In this document: positions 1-7,703 of the stretch, piece by piece
How the letters are laid out: each line of letters begins with the position of its first letter
How positions within the stretch are numbered: position 1 is the stretch's first letter
Origin: Pseudanabaena frigida
GTDB lineage: Bacteria > Cyanobacteriota > Cyanobacteriia > Pseudanabaenales > Pseudanabaenaceae
Assembly (NCBI GenBank): GCA_003242085.1
Contig: QBML01000044.1
Coordinates: 1 to 34,943 of the forward strand
Direction of reading: 5' to 3'
Length of the DNA stretch: 34,943 nucleotides
The notes under the pieces: model-generated
Databases searched by the model: none
Seen by the model: the letters and a program-made list of their open reading frames with translations, nothing else
What the model was told of the DNA's origin: nothing
Made by a program: the position numbers and the translations under genes

Positions 1-48
1 TAAAAAGTTCGATAATCACATTGCTATGATTTGGCTTTTTGTCCATCA

Positions 49-300
49 CTACAATACTCTCATCCAATCTATGATTCTTATCATTCCCTCTTGATCACTA
101 CCATTAATTGCACCGAAGTCTCCCTTATGCCAATCTAAGATCCATTTAAAATTCTTTTCTTTACCTGTCAAATCTAGGATTTGATAAATGATGCCTGTAA
201 TAGTGGTAAGCAATAGAGGCAACAACATAATTGGAGCAAGAAAGCGATGAAGATGACGAATATATTTAAAATATTGGCTGCGTTTTTTGGTGGTTTCCAT
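49..300 (-). CDS. Short PepSY-associated membrane protein, C-terminus altered
   Basis: An 83-residue protein resembling the small cyanobacterial PepSY-TM proteins: a His-Arg-Phe-Leu-Ala-Pro motif near residue 18, one hydrophobic helix (about 22-42) and the family's 'WHKGDFG' motif after it. The ATG at 300 is chosen because AAGGA lies 8 bases upstream; a TTG at 339 in the same frame has no such site. Relatives normally continue with a second membrane helix after the GDFG motif. Here the frame runs into an unrelated charged tail and stops, so the gene is probably truncated. A new frame opening at the window edge (reading MDKKPNHSNV on the minus strand) may belong to whatever interrupted it. The family is fairly clear; function is unknown. 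Confidence 0.6.
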   Translation of the reverse strand: METTKKRSQYFKYIRHLHRFLAPIMLLPLLLTTITGIIYQILDLTGKEKNFKWILDWHKGDFGAINGSDQEGMIRIIDWMRVL

Positions 301-393
301 AGATAATTTCCTTAATATATCTTTCCTATAAAAATCCAAGAAGAGTTGAGAGAGTTACACCTTGTGGGGACAACGCTCTCAAATCTTACAAAG

Positions 394-1686
394 CTATACT
401 CCAGAACATCTCTGGAAAAGCTCATCAGATATCCATTCGAGCGTTCCCTTAAAGTTGCGGGCTAGTGTGGGTAGCAACTCAATATAGGCAGCTTGGCGAA
501 TTAAATGTCCGAGGTGACCTTGTACTTCGTAGCGATCGAAGAGTTCTGCTACACTTTCATTCAACCCTAATTTCATGAGTGTTCTTCTCATCTCAATTTC
601 TGCGTCAATGGGAGAATGACCTTCAGATAGGGCTTGTAAATTATGGGCGATCGCCGCTCCTTGCTGATAGGCGACTTGAGCCGTTAAAGGTAAAGGATGC
701 TCCATCACCGCACAATCCCCACCTGCAAACACTTCTGGGAAATCAAGCAATTCTAGGGTATTTGTTAGCTTCAGTCGTCCATGGGGATCGCGCCCCCCTT
801 CAGGAATCGATAATGCATCTATGAGAGGGTTTGTGGCGATTCCCGTCGTCCAAATAATCGTCGCGGCAGTAATCTCTTCTACGAGATCGTTTCGTTTAAT
901 CACAATAATATTCTGGCGTACTTCAATTACTGCCGTTTCAAGCATAACTTCTATGATTACCGATCGCTTTTGTAATGCAACTTCAGCCGTTTGCCGTAAG
1001 CGATCGCGATCACCTTTGAGAATCTTTTTACCCCGTTGAATGATTACTACACGAATATCGCTAATTTCACCACCGAGAGAGTCATACCAGTCAGGTAATA
1101 GATCCGCTAAGGTTGCAGTTAACTCAACTCCAGTTCGACCCGCACCTAGGATTGCAAAGGTCAATAAAGTCTTTTTTTGCTGTAATTCTTCACTTTGAGT
1201 GGCTCGTTGCAAACAATCTCTTAGCTGTTTACCTAAGGCGATCGCATCTTCGATAGTCGAAAAAGGCAAAGTATATTCTTTGGCTCCTTTAACACCGCAG
1301 TAACCGACTACACCACCGAGCGATAACACTAGATTGCTGTAGGTGTAATGCAATCCAGAGGCTAAGCGAACCTGTCGCTGTTGTAAGTCAATCGATTGCA
1401 CTTCATCTCGAATGAAGGTGATTCCACTCTTATGCAAAAGAGAGTCATAACGGTGACTGATAAACTGCATGTTCATCTCACCACTAAGAACCTCATACAA
1501 TAGAGGCTTAAATATAAAACTCCATTCGCGATCGATCAGAATTGTGGGAGTTGTATAATGCTGACGACTTAAATGTAATGCCGTGAATAAGCCTGTAAAT
1601 CCTCCACCCAAAATTAAAGTTGGCAGAGTCTCAGAAGTAAGTAATTTTTGAGAGATTTCTAATGTTCCGTCTAATACATTGGACAT
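394..1686 (-). CDS. ndh: Type II NADH dehydrogenase (NDH-2), FAD-dependent
   Basis: A single-subunit NAD(P)H:quinone oxidoreductase that would pass electrons to plastoquinone at the membrane surface without pumping protons. Two Rossmann motifs are visible, ILGGGFTG near residue 25 (FAD) and ILGAGRTG near 179 (NADH). They are followed by the family's 'IWTTGI' segment and 'VFAGGDCA' near 319-326, which contacts FAD. Length (430 aa) is normal. Two in-frame ATGs lie close together; the one at 1686 sits 7 bases after AGGAG, whereas the ATG at 1692 is too near that site, so the shorter form is preferred. It could alternatively be a related carotenoid- or sulfide-type FAD reductase, but the motif spacing suits NDH-2. 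Confidence 0.85.
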   Translation of the reverse strand: MSNVLDGTLEISQKLLTSETLPTLILGGGFTGLFTALHLSRQHYTTPTILIDREWSFIFKPLLYEVLSGEMNMQFISHRYDSLLHKSGITFIRDEVQSIDLQQRQVRLASGLHYTYSNLVLSLGGVVGYCGVKGAKEYTLPFSTIEDAIALGKQLRDCLQRATQSEELQQKKTLLTFAILGAGRTGVELTATLADLLPDWYDSLGGEISDIRVVIIQRGKKILKGDRDRLRQTAEVALQKRSVIIEVMLETAVIEVRQNIIVIKRNDLVEEITAATIIWTTGIATNPLIDALSIPEGGRDPHGRLKLTNTLELLDFPEVFAGGDCAVMEHPLPLTAQVAYQQGAAIAHNLQALSEGHSPIDAEIEMRRTLMKLGLNESVAELFDRYEVQGHLGHLIRQAAYIELLPTLARNFKGTLEWISDELFQRCSGV

Positions 1687-1753
1687 ATTCATTCTCCTTA
1701 TGACAGAAACTTATGGATTAGGCGATCGCTTGACTACGGTCAAATTTCTTACT

Positions 1754-2314
1754 CTAATTTGAAATAGTCAGCTTATCGCCTGAATGTAGAGTTAGCATCC
1801 AAATCCCATCAAACAAAAGATTAATTCCAATTAGAGTGCCAATTAGCCAAACGGCACTGAGCGGAGTGCTAGACCAAACAAAAATACCGAAAATAATGCC
1901 CATAAGTCCACTTGCAAGCATCCATCCCCAGTTAGTTGATAGCCAGCGCATTTGTAAAGCAAGCGATACCTGAATCATCCCTTGCAGGAAAATAGTAACG
2001 CCCAACACGATCGTGAAAGCAAATGCTCCTTCGAGTGGATCGATCGTTACGAAAATTCCAGAAAAGAGATATAAAAAGCCGAGAATCATTTTCCAAGCGA
2101 TTTTCCCTGCACTTCCAGACTGAAATGCATAAGCGATTTGAGCAATTCCAGCAAAGATGAATATCCAACCGAATAGAACGGTTGAAGCGATGGTAGCAAA
2201 GAAGGGAAATGCGATCGCAATAACACCCAACACGATCGTTACAATAGCGATCGCGGTCACCCATCGAGAGCCAATAACTTGCTCATCAGTATCGTCGTAT
2301 TCGGTAACGCTCAT
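1754..2314 (-). CDS. HdeD family membrane protein (DUF308)
   Basis: A 186-residue polytopic membrane protein. After a short acidic N-terminus there are about six hydrophobic helices arranged as repeated DUF308 pairs, with the typical 'VLGVIAIAFP' in the first helix and 'GIFVTIDPLEG' between helices 3 and 4. HdeD is an acid-stress membrane protein in enterics; cyanobacterial copies are usually annotated only as HdeD-like stress proteins. The gene stands alone between NDH-2 and a 3' hairpin. Its neighbours downstream on the chromosome are stress genes, which fits the name, but the molecular activity is not known. Confidence 0.85.
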   Translation of the reverse strand: MSVTEYDDTDEQVIGSRWVTAIAIVTIVLGVIAIAFPFFATIASTVLFGWIFIFAGIAQIAYAFQSGSAGKIAWKMILGFLYLFSGIFVTIDPLEGAFAFTIVLGVTIFLQGMIQVSLALQMRWLSTNWGWMLASGLMGIIFGIFVWSSTPLSAVWLIGTLIGINLLFDGIWMLTLHSGDKLTISN

Positions 2315-2370
2315 GTTGTTTCTCTCTCGAATGGATTATTCTAAAATTCGGTAGTGTTAAGGGCTTTGCA

Positions 2371-2401
2371 GTTAGAGGCAGCGCTTTGCGCTGCCTCTAA
2401 C
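2371..2401 (-). repeat. 3' hairpin after BON gene 1
   Basis: Perfect 14-bp inverted repeat (GTTAGAGGCAGCGC and its complement) with a TTT loop. It lies one base beyond the stop codon of the BON gene at 2403-3092. It has no clear U-tract, so it is either a processing/stability hairpin or a weak terminator. Confidence 0.7.
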
Positions 2402-2402
2402 A

Positions 2403-3092
2403 TTACGATTCAAATCTAAACCACTCCACCTTGAGCTGATTGTCTACAGAATGCACCCCTGGAGCACGCCAAGCAACCCGCTCGGCTTCATCTAGCTCGG
2501 CATAGTTGCGAACCTTGCCATGAAGCGTCACATTGTTCCCAGTGGTTTCAACACGGATCTTGTTCGCATCTAACAATGCATTACGTTTGAAGGCATCTCT
2601 AATATCACTGGTAATGTCGGTCGCTTTCAACCTAGACTTGACCGCGATCAGATTAGACACTCCTTTAACACCTGAAAGGTTATACAGGAAGTTTTCAGCA
2701 GAACTCTTTAGGTATTGCCACTCGACCTCGCCTTCAAGGGTGATCCAAGCATCGCTAACCGTTACCTTGATAGTTCCTCTAGGAATTGAGGTGAACCAGT
2801 CGATATGGTGCGCGGCAGCCGTAGCGATGTCTCCGTCTGTGTGAAGCGAAGAATTCGGTAACTTGATTACGATGTCATCGGCGATCGCCTTTACGCCAGA
2901 AACTCGTCTAGTCGCTTGCACGGCTTGCCATTTCTCGTTAGAGCTAGTTGCATAGCCATTGAGTGTCACTGTTCCATCTTTGACTAAAACACCGATGTCT
3001 GTGACCTTTATACTCGGCTCATATTGGAGTTCAGCAAGCACATCAGTCTTGAGATCTGTGTCAGTTTTTTGGACAGATAGAAGTGTAGTCAT
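2403..3092 (-). CDS. Triple-BON-domain stress protein, copy 1 (OsmY-like)
   Basis: A 229-residue protein made of three consecutive BON repeats (roughly residues 10-77, 83-150 and 155-225). Each has the D-G-x-V-T-L-x-G or equivalent strand and a Gly-Val-turn ('VSGVKAIAD', 'LSGVKGVSN', 'APGVHSVDN'). BON domains bind phospholipid or envelope surfaces; OsmY is the osmotically induced periplasmic example. No signal peptide is visible, so the location is uncertain. A close paralogue lies at 4205-4891, and the two flank a DUF5335/coiled-coil pair. The recurrent upstream element is at 3167-3216, 75 bases ahead of the ATG, and a strong hairpin follows the stop. Good evidence for the domain, none for a specific partner. 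Confidence 0.9.
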   Translation of the reverse strand: MTTLLSVQKTDTDLKTDVLAELQYEPSIKVTDIGVLVKDGTVTLNGYATSSNEKWQAVQATRRVSGVKAIADDIVIKLPNSSLHTDGDIATAAAHHIDWFTSIPRGTIKVTVSDAWITLEGEVEWQYLKSSAENFLYNLSGVKGVSNLIAVKSRLKATDITSDIRDAFKRNALLDANKIRVETTGNNVTLHGKVRNYAELDEAERVAWRAPGVHSVDNQLKVEWFRFES

Positions 3093-3166
3093 TTGTTTCT
3101 CTTAACGTTATACAGGATTTGTTTACGAGAACTAGCATCCCATCTCAATGTTTGAGATCGCGTATC

Positions 3167-3216
3167 AGTAGCGTATACATCGAATACATTGATTGAAATA
3201 ACGAATAAATCTTCAT
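3167..3216 (-). promoter_or_regulatory. Recurrent upstream element, site I (BON1)
   Basis: On the minus strand it reads GAAGATTTAT, then CAATCAATGTATTCG, then ATGTATACGC. It matches the other copies of the element after allowing one single-base indel in the spacer. It begins 75 bases upstream of the ATG of BON gene 1. The role as promoter or operator is inferred from recurrence and position. Confidence 0.55.
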
Positions 3217-3232
3217 AGGGATTGATATCTCT

Positions 3233-3604
3233 CTATGTAGATATACTCGCGATCGTTGCTTCCAGTTTGATCAGCGTTTTTCTCCCATTAGCGTCTTCAA
3301 TCTGGATCGCAACAATTTCACTATTTGAATTCTCACCAGTTAAAATTTCCTTTGGTGAATCGATTGTGTGACCATAGTTCATCTCATCTTTGCCCACTTC
3401 GATCGCCAAGTTATCACCCTTATCTGGTCGATCGTAAATTATCGCCAACAAAGGTGCATTTTTAATCAATGATTCATCGCCAAGTTCTGAATCAATAATC
3501 TCGATCTCAATATGTCGCCCAAGATGATCGCCTGAAAACTGGTCGAAAAACTTACCCCATTGCTCTTGAGGGATAGATTTGCTGAGGGCAATTGTATTCG
3601 TCAT
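3233..3604 (-). CDS. DUF5335 family protein, copy 1
   Basis: A soluble protein of 123 residues. Recognisable features are 'IPQEQWGKFFDQFS' near the start, 'HIEIEIIDSELGDE' and a central segment 'PLLAIIYDRPDKGDNL', all shared with the paralogue at 12192-12545. Function of the family is unknown; members occur beside BON, CsbD and similar stress genes. I prefer the ATG at 3604 over an in-frame GTG at 3616 because the homology between the two copies starts at that point. It lies 45 bases after the coiled-coil gene on the same strand and is probably co-transcribed with it. Compared with copy 2 it carries a few extra residues at the C-terminus. Confidence 0.75.
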   Translation of the reverse strand: MTNTIALSKSIPQEQWGKFFDQFSGDHLGRHIEIEIIDSELGDESLIKNAPLLAIIYDRPDKGDNLAIEVGKDEMNYGHTIDSPKEILTGENSNSEIVAIQIEDANGRKTLIKLEATIASIST

Positions 3605-3649
3605 AGGATTTCTCACTCACAGTAAAAAACTAGCAAATTAGATGAGGTT

Positions 3650-4069
3650 CTATGTGTTTTTTGCCGCAGATTCAGCATCTAGGCGGGCAGCGATCGCTGT
3701 CAAAGTTGCTTCTTCAGCTTCTTCTATTGTTGCAATAGACAAAGCGATCGCAGTAGCAGCATAGTCTTCAGCTTTTTCAGCCCGATGTTCGAGTTTTTTC
3801 ACTTTCCGACTTGACTTCCATTCTTCGACATCCGACTTCAACTCAGACTCCTTTTCCTCAAATTGAGTTTTGAGCTTGGCGCGGTATTCGTCGAATTCCT
3901 GTTTTTTGGAGTTGAGTGTTGCTTTCGCCTCGTCAAGCTTAGATTGAATCTCATCTTGAGTTTTTTTCGGCACAGATTGAAGGCTGTCTCTTAGCGATTT
4001 CACGCGCTCTTCAACCGCTTCCAAATTGTCATGCAGCTTTTTAGTGAAGTTGTCAACTGTAGTACTCAT
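3650..4069 (-). CDS. Charged coiled-coil protein, intact copy
   Basis: A 139-residue, very polar protein rich in Lys, Glu and Ala. Residues about 10-105 form a continuous predicted coiled coil with heptad-like spacing, followed by an Ala-rich helix ending in 'EEATLTAIAARLDAES'. I know no function; similar proteins are annotated as hypothetical. The ATG at 4069 has AAGGA 7 bases upstream; an earlier ATG at 4090 lies directly before that ribosome site and is unlikely to be used. Downstream is the DUF5335 gene. A broken second copy of this gene lies at 12958-13145, also next to a DUF5335 gene, so the pair forms a module. Confidence 0.75.
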   Translation of the reverse strand: MSTTVDNFTKKLHDNLEAVEERVKSLRDSLQSVPKKTQDEIQSKLDEAKATLNSKKQEFDEYRAKLKTQFEEKESELKSDVEEWKSSRKVKKLEHRAEKAEDYAATAIALSIATIEEAEEATLTAIAARLDAESAAKNT

Positions 4070-4151
4070 AGTCATTTCCTTATTGATCATTAATCGAGTC
4101 TTTCTAAATTGGGAAATTGCTTAACTAGAATTGATAAAGCATCTTTCTGTT

Positions 4152-4206
4152 AGAGTATTGAATGAGATAAATGGTGCGAAGCACTATTTATCTCATTCAA
4201 TGCTCT
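4152..4206 (-). repeat. Long hairpin at the 3' end of BON gene 2
   Basis: Two 26-base arms (4152-4177 and 4181-4206) complementary except for two positions, with a GAA loop. The right arm overlaps the stop codon of BON gene 2. The GTGC-GAA-GCAC tip recurs in other palindromes of the window. Likely a REP-like element or a 3' processing hairpin; there is no U-run. Confidence 0.7.
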
Positions 4207-4891
4207 AAGTGTTGTAACCAAACCACTGCACGGATAGCTGATTATCTACTGTTAGTACACCCGAGGCAGCCCAAACTGCTCGTTCTGCTTCTTCCAACTC
4301 GGCATAGTTGCGAACCTTGCCCTTTAGTGTCACCTTGCTGCCAGCAACATCGATTTGAATCTTATTGGCATCAAGCATGGCACTGCGCTTGAATGCTGCT
4401 TTAATATCCGTAGCAACTTCTGTTACCGATAATCTAGGTTTGATCGAGATCTCATTAGTCACTCCTTTAACACCTGACAAATGATGCAGGAAATGTCCTG
4501 CGGCAGTCTTTAGATATTGCCAATCCACCTCGCCATCGAGAGTAATCCAACCATTCCGAACTGTTACTTTTACAGACCCACGAGGAATAGTCGTGAACCA
4601 GTCAATGTGATGGATTGCGGCAGCAGCAATGTCTGAGTCAGTATTGATAAATGATTCGGAAAGCTTGATTTCAATGTCATCAGCGATCGCTTTTACGCCA
4701 ACAACTCGTTTAGTTGCCCGAACAGCCTCCCATTTCTCAGCAGCGCTAGTAGCGTAGCCATTGAGTGTCACGGTTCCATTTTTTACCAAGACACCAATAT
4801 CGGTAACCTTTACACTCGGCTCATATTTGAGTTCAGAAAGCACATCAGTTTTGATTTCAGTATCAGTCTTTTCTGCAATAAGAGTTGGCAT
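4205..4891 (-). CDS. Triple-BON-domain stress protein, copy 2
   Basis: A 228-residue paralogue of the protein at 2403-3092, with the same three BON repeats and long blocks of identity (for example 'VTDIGVLVK', 'HHIDWFT', 'KVRNYAEL'). Differences cluster between the repeats and at the domain 2/3 junction. No signal peptide is seen. The two copies enclose the coiled-coil and DUF5335 genes, so a local duplication is the simplest explanation. The recurrent upstream element is present at 4964-5011, 73 bases from the ATG, almost the same distance as in copy 1, so both promoter and gene were copied or kept. Presumed envelope/osmotic stress role; no direct evidence. Confidence 0.9.
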   Translation of the reverse strand: MPTLIAEKTDTEIKTDVLSELKYEPSVKVTDIGVLVKNGTVTLNGYATSAAEKWEAVRATKRVVGVKAIADDIEIKLSESFINTDSDIAAAAIHHIDWFTTIPRGSVKVTVRNGWITLDGEVDWQYLKTAAGHFLHHLSGVKGVTNEISIKPRLSVTEVATDIKAAFKRSAMLDANKIQIDVAGSKVTLKGKVRNYAELEEAERAVWAASGVLTVDNQLSVQWFGYNT

Positions 4892-4963
4892 ATTGTTCTT
4901 CGTAACGTTTTAATTCGTATACGTTAACTAGCATCTCATCGTAAGGTTTAAGATCATGTACAT

Positions 4964-5011
4964 GTACCGTATAAACTGAATGGATTGTACGCAATAGATT
5001 CAATTCTTTAC
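4964..5011 (-). promoter_or_regulatory. Recurrent upstream element, site H (BON2)
   Basis: Minus strand: GTAAAG, 18 bases, ACAATCCATTCAGTTTATAC. Aligns without gaps to sites A-G over 46 columns and lies 73 bases before the BON2 ATG. Function inferred. Confidence 0.6.
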
Positions 5012-5090
5012 GCGCTTAAAAGAGAGTGGTGGCGCGAAGCACTACCAATTTTCGAGAATAGTTGTTTACCAATTATCTTGGCAGTTTTTT

Positions 5091-5135
5091 TGCGAATCGC
5101 CATTACTGTAACCATTACAGTAATGGCGATTCGCA
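5091..5135. repeat. 21-bp perfect hairpin
   Basis: Arms 5091-5111 and 5115-5135 are perfectly complementary with a CCA loop. It follows the stop codon of the channel gene (minus strand). The bases just below it are T-rich on the plus strand, so the minus-strand transcript would have A rather than U after the stem, which argues against a classical terminator for the channel gene. Confidence 0.7.
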
Positions 5136-5142
5136 TGATAAG

Positions 5143-5961
5143 TTAGCGATCTAAATCGCGTTTAACAAGGGCTTGAATCTCAATTCGTAACGCGGAAACT
5201 TCCATTTGTAAGGCTTGAATTGATTTTGTACCTGCAAGTTCAGCTTCATCATTCTCGGCATCCTGACCGACAAAGAATGTTGCCAGCATAGCAGTCGCGT
5301 AACCACATACAGCGATCGCATATAAAGCTAATAAAAAACATAGTACTCTCCCTTCCGCAGTCTTTGGAAAGTAATCCGAGCCGATTGTAGTCATTACCAT
5401 TGCTGTCCACCATAGCGCTGCACCATAGTCTGTAATGCCAATATTGCCATCAGGAAGCTTACGCTCAAAGGCATAAATTCCTGCTGCACCAGCTAAAGCT
5501 ACAATTATAGTTAAAGCCAACACATACTTAAACCCACGCCGCTCCACACTTGCAGCCAGCAATCGCATTCCTCTATTTGTTCTGGTCATGATTCCCAATA
5601 ACTGTAGCCCGCGCACCGCATGGACGGACTGTAAAGACTGAATAAATCCCACAATCCGAAAGGTTCGCAATGCAGGAATGAGCAATGACAAGGCAATTAA
5701 CCAGTTATATCTTAGATAAGCGAGTTTGTGAGGGGCAAGGAAAAACTTAATGACAAAATCGACAATAAAAGCAATCCATATCGTTATGCCGATCGCTTCT
5801 AATAGTGGATTTAATCCCCAAACTAGTTCAACGATAAATAGTCCTAACCATACAAAGCTAAGCACCAGCATTGGTATTTCCAGCCAATTTTCCCACTGTT
5901 GGAGTACTTCACTTCGCTCTTGAGCTAACGTTGGTTCTGACGAGGGGTTTAAATATCTCAT
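5143..5961 (-). CDS. Ion channel of the voltage-gated superfamily with unusual filter
   Basis: A 272-residue membrane protein with the six-helix plan of the ion-transport superfamily. A polar N-terminus is followed by helices from about residue 30. An S4-like stretch with Arg at about 99, 102 and 117 comes next, then a pore region 'ALWWTAMVMTTIGSDYFP' (about 181-198) and a last helix near 208-232. The C-terminus (about 240-270) looks like a short coiled coil, often a tetramerisation region. Potassium channels carry T-x-G-Y-G in the filter; here it is T-I-G-S-D-Y, so potassium selectivity cannot be assumed. The S4 charge pattern is weak, so gating may not be by voltage. Single gene, no operon partner visible. 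Confidence 0.8.
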   Translation of the reverse strand: MRYLNPSSEPTLAQERSEVLQQWENWLEIPMLVLSFVWLGLFIVELVWGLNPLLEAIGITIWIAFIVDFVIKFFLAPHKLAYLRYNWLIALSLLIPALRTFRIVGFIQSLQSVHAVRGLQLLGIMTRTNRGMRLLAASVERRGFKYVLALTIIVALAGAAGIYAFERKLPDGNIGITDYGAALWWTAMVMTTIGSDYFPKTAEGRVLCFLLALYAIAVCGYATAMLATFFVGQDAENDEAELAGTKSIQALQMEVSALRIEIQALVKRDLDR

Positions 5962-6009
5962 AGCTGGTTTGATGAATAGGAAACTATTTAGACTTCTAGT
6001 TAGCTATTT

Positions 6010-6555
6010 TTAGAGCTTGTCGAAAGTTAGCCAATCTTGAATATTTTCAGTTTTCAGAACCGACTCAGCGTGAGTGATTTCAGTATCAGTTCCTTCGATC
6101 GCTATTAGATAATTTCCATGCGCTAAAAGATTGCTGTAGTACTTAGCTTGTTCTTCTGAAATACCTGCACCGATCGCACCTCCTAGTAACCCACCCGACA
6201 AAGTCCCATAGAATGCTCCTGTTGCCATGCCCACTAATAAGACAGCACCTCCACCAGCGGGAAATGCTAGGGTTGAGAGCCCTGCAACTACACCACCGAC
6301 AACGCTTCCTAAAACTCCAGCATCTAAAGCGCTATGTCCGATTTGAGTGCTCGTGCGATCGCGGGCAAACTGTTCCTGAGACTTTATGGTTGGTTCTGTT
6401 GAGCCTCCTAAAGTTGTGTCTATTGAATTGAGATGTTCAACCACCACCGAAACTTTACTCATGGGAAATTTAGCCTTTTTGAGTTGAGCGATCGCAGACT
6501 CAACATGTGGGCGATCGGGAAACGTACCGATTGCATTTTTATGTTTTAACGCCAT
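6010..6555 (-). CDS. General-stress-protein-17M-like protein with glycine-zipper region
   Basis: A 181-residue protein. The N-terminal 60 residues ('AIGTFPDRPHVESAIAQLKK') resemble the GSP17M fold found in general stress proteins. A central stretch (about 85-140) is rich in Gly and Ala and hydrophobic, like a glycine zipper that could insert in a membrane. The C-terminal part ('HGNYLIAIEGTDTEI') resembles the closing ferredoxin-like strand of the same domain. Start at the ATG of 6555 is supported by AAGGA 8 bases upstream. The gene begins one base after the stop of the upstream Pelota-like gene, so the two are almost certainly co-transcribed and perhaps translationally coupled. Confidence 0.7.
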   Translation of the reverse strand: MALKHKNAIGTFPDRPHVESAIAQLKKAKFPMSKVSVVVEHLNSIDTTLGGSTEPTIKSQEQFARDRTSTQIGHSALDAGVLGSVVGGVVAGLSTLAFPAGGGAVLLVGMATGAFYGTLSGGLLGGAIGAGISEEQAKYYSNLLAHGNYLIAIEGTDTEITHAESVLKTENIQDWLTFDKL

Positions 6556-6556
6556 C

Positions 6557-6964
6557 CTAGTTTTCCTTAAATTGTTCTCTAATCTTTGCTGCGATCTGAT
6601 GGTCTGACATCTTGTCAACTGTCTCAATACCTACAATACTTCCAGCAAGATTCTTTCGCTCAAGACGTTCTTTTAGTTCGTTTTTTGCTGTACTTGGTCC
6701 AAATATCAGAATAGAATCAGCATCTCCAATACTTTCTATGACAGCATCATAGTAAATATTAAGATGTTCAGTCAGAATTCTCTGTCCGCGATCGTCTGCT
6801 GGCACTTGAATTGCTTCATACTTACCCTTAAAAGGTGAATCCCCAGAACGGCGTGGCTGTTTCTCAACTTCCGATCTTATTTCTTTTGTTTCTTCACTCT
6901 TTTCCTTAACAGACACGACAATAGCTTTTCTATGGTCAATCCATAGTCCTACCTTTGTATTCAT
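6557..6964 (-). CDS. Pelota/eRF1 domain-3-like small protein
   Basis: A 135-residue soluble protein starting 'MNTKVGLWIDHRKAIVV'. The middle and end read 'ILIFGPSTAKNELKERL' and 'VDKMSDHQIAAKIREQF', a pattern I associate with stand-alone bacterial proteins related to domain 3 of archaeal Pelota/eRF1, sometimes named translational machinery protein. That would suggest a ribosome-related or RNA-binding role, but this is from family resemblance only. It is the first gene of a two-gene unit with the GSP17M-like gene one base downstream. Confidence in the gene is high; confidence in the relationship is moderate. Confidence 0.6.
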   Translation of the reverse strand: MNTKVGLWIDHRKAIVVSVKEKSEETKEIRSEVEKQPRRSGDSPFKGKYEAIQVPADDRGQRILTEHLNIYYDAVIESIGDADSILIFGPSTAKNELKERLERKNLAGSIVGIETVDKMSDHQIAAKIREQFKEN

Positions 6965-7162
6965 TAGTTTCTCTTTTTTTCTTAAATTTCAGCTAACTAT
7001 TACTTGAGTTGGTAGTGCCAAAGAAGTAATTTTTTTTGAGTAATGAAATGTCATACTCTTCAGAGCACTTCATCACTGCTCTGGGACAAACCTTGAGTTG
7101 ACTTCTTGTAAGTAAAACCCATACATAGATGTCCTAAATTATTTGTGAAAATCTTTGGCTTC

Positions 7163-7206
7163 GACTTCGCTCAGCCAACAATTATTACTGTTGGCTGAGC
7201 GAAGTC
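7163..7206. repeat. Hairpin in a 404-base gene-free gap
   Basis: 18-base perfect arms (7163-7180 and 7189-7206) with an 8-base AT-rich loop, extended outward by imperfect pairing to about 7150-7222. The core GGCTGAGCGAAG is typical of dispersed cyanobacterial repeats. Apart from this hairpin I see nothing coding in 6965-7368. Confidence 0.7.
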
Positions 7207-7368
7207 TTGAGCTTGCCGAAGATGCTAAGCCTCACACATCTCATTTAGGATCGCTATGTTTATTCTTCTATATTCTTTTGATAAGAAAGATTGAAAGAAT
7301 AAAGTTTATTTAGAAAGATCTTGAAATTTTAGTTGGAATAAGCTGCCATAGAAGCTAGGATGAGTTGT

Positions 7369-7671
7369 TTAAATAGGTTTAATATCCCATCCAGTTAATT
7401 CGTCAACCGAAAAAATTTGACCAACTGTAATTGCTTGCATCCCTCTCTCTCTCATTTGCTCAATCTGCCTATTTCCGCGATCGTTTACCTCAGTAATTCT
7501 AAAAACTACTTTGTTTGCATTTTCAAGGACTACTCCTTCAAAGGAGATGTTGGTATCTAATGTTCCGATTGGATCGGGATGGGCGGGGGACTGAGGGAAT
7601 TCAGCACCTTTACAAATCTTTCCAATGATTTTCCCGTCCAATTCAAACTTGTCTTGGGTATTATTTTTCAT
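7369..7671 (-). CDS. Unknown 100-residue protein
   Basis: I do not recognise a family. The protein is soluble, with a plausible beta-rich composition: residues 10-55 alternate charged and hydrophobic residues ('FELDGKIIGKICKG'), followed by 'VVFRITEVNDRGNRQIEQM' and a C-terminal segment ending 'ELTGWDIKPI'. There is one cysteine and no membrane segment. The ATG at 7671 follows an A-rich leader with the weak ribosome site AGAAAACC. It stands alone between a hairpin-bearing gap and an lmo0937-type membrane peptide gene on the same strand. Normal codon use argues for a real gene. Confidence 0.55.
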   Translation of the reverse strand: MKNNTQDKFELDGKIIGKICKGAEFPQSPAHPDPIGTLDTNISFEGVVLENANKVVFRITEVNDRGNRQIEQMRERGMQAITVGQIFSVDELTGWDIKPI

Positions 7672-7703
7672 AGGTTTTCTGAAGTTTATACAAGAATAAA
7701 TAT

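Noticed and set aside
2325-2350. Possible tenth copy of the upstream element ahead of HdeD (AATAATCCATTCGAG)
   Set aside because: Only the core resembles the others, the GTAAAG block is absent at the right distance, and it lies within about 15 bases of the ATG.
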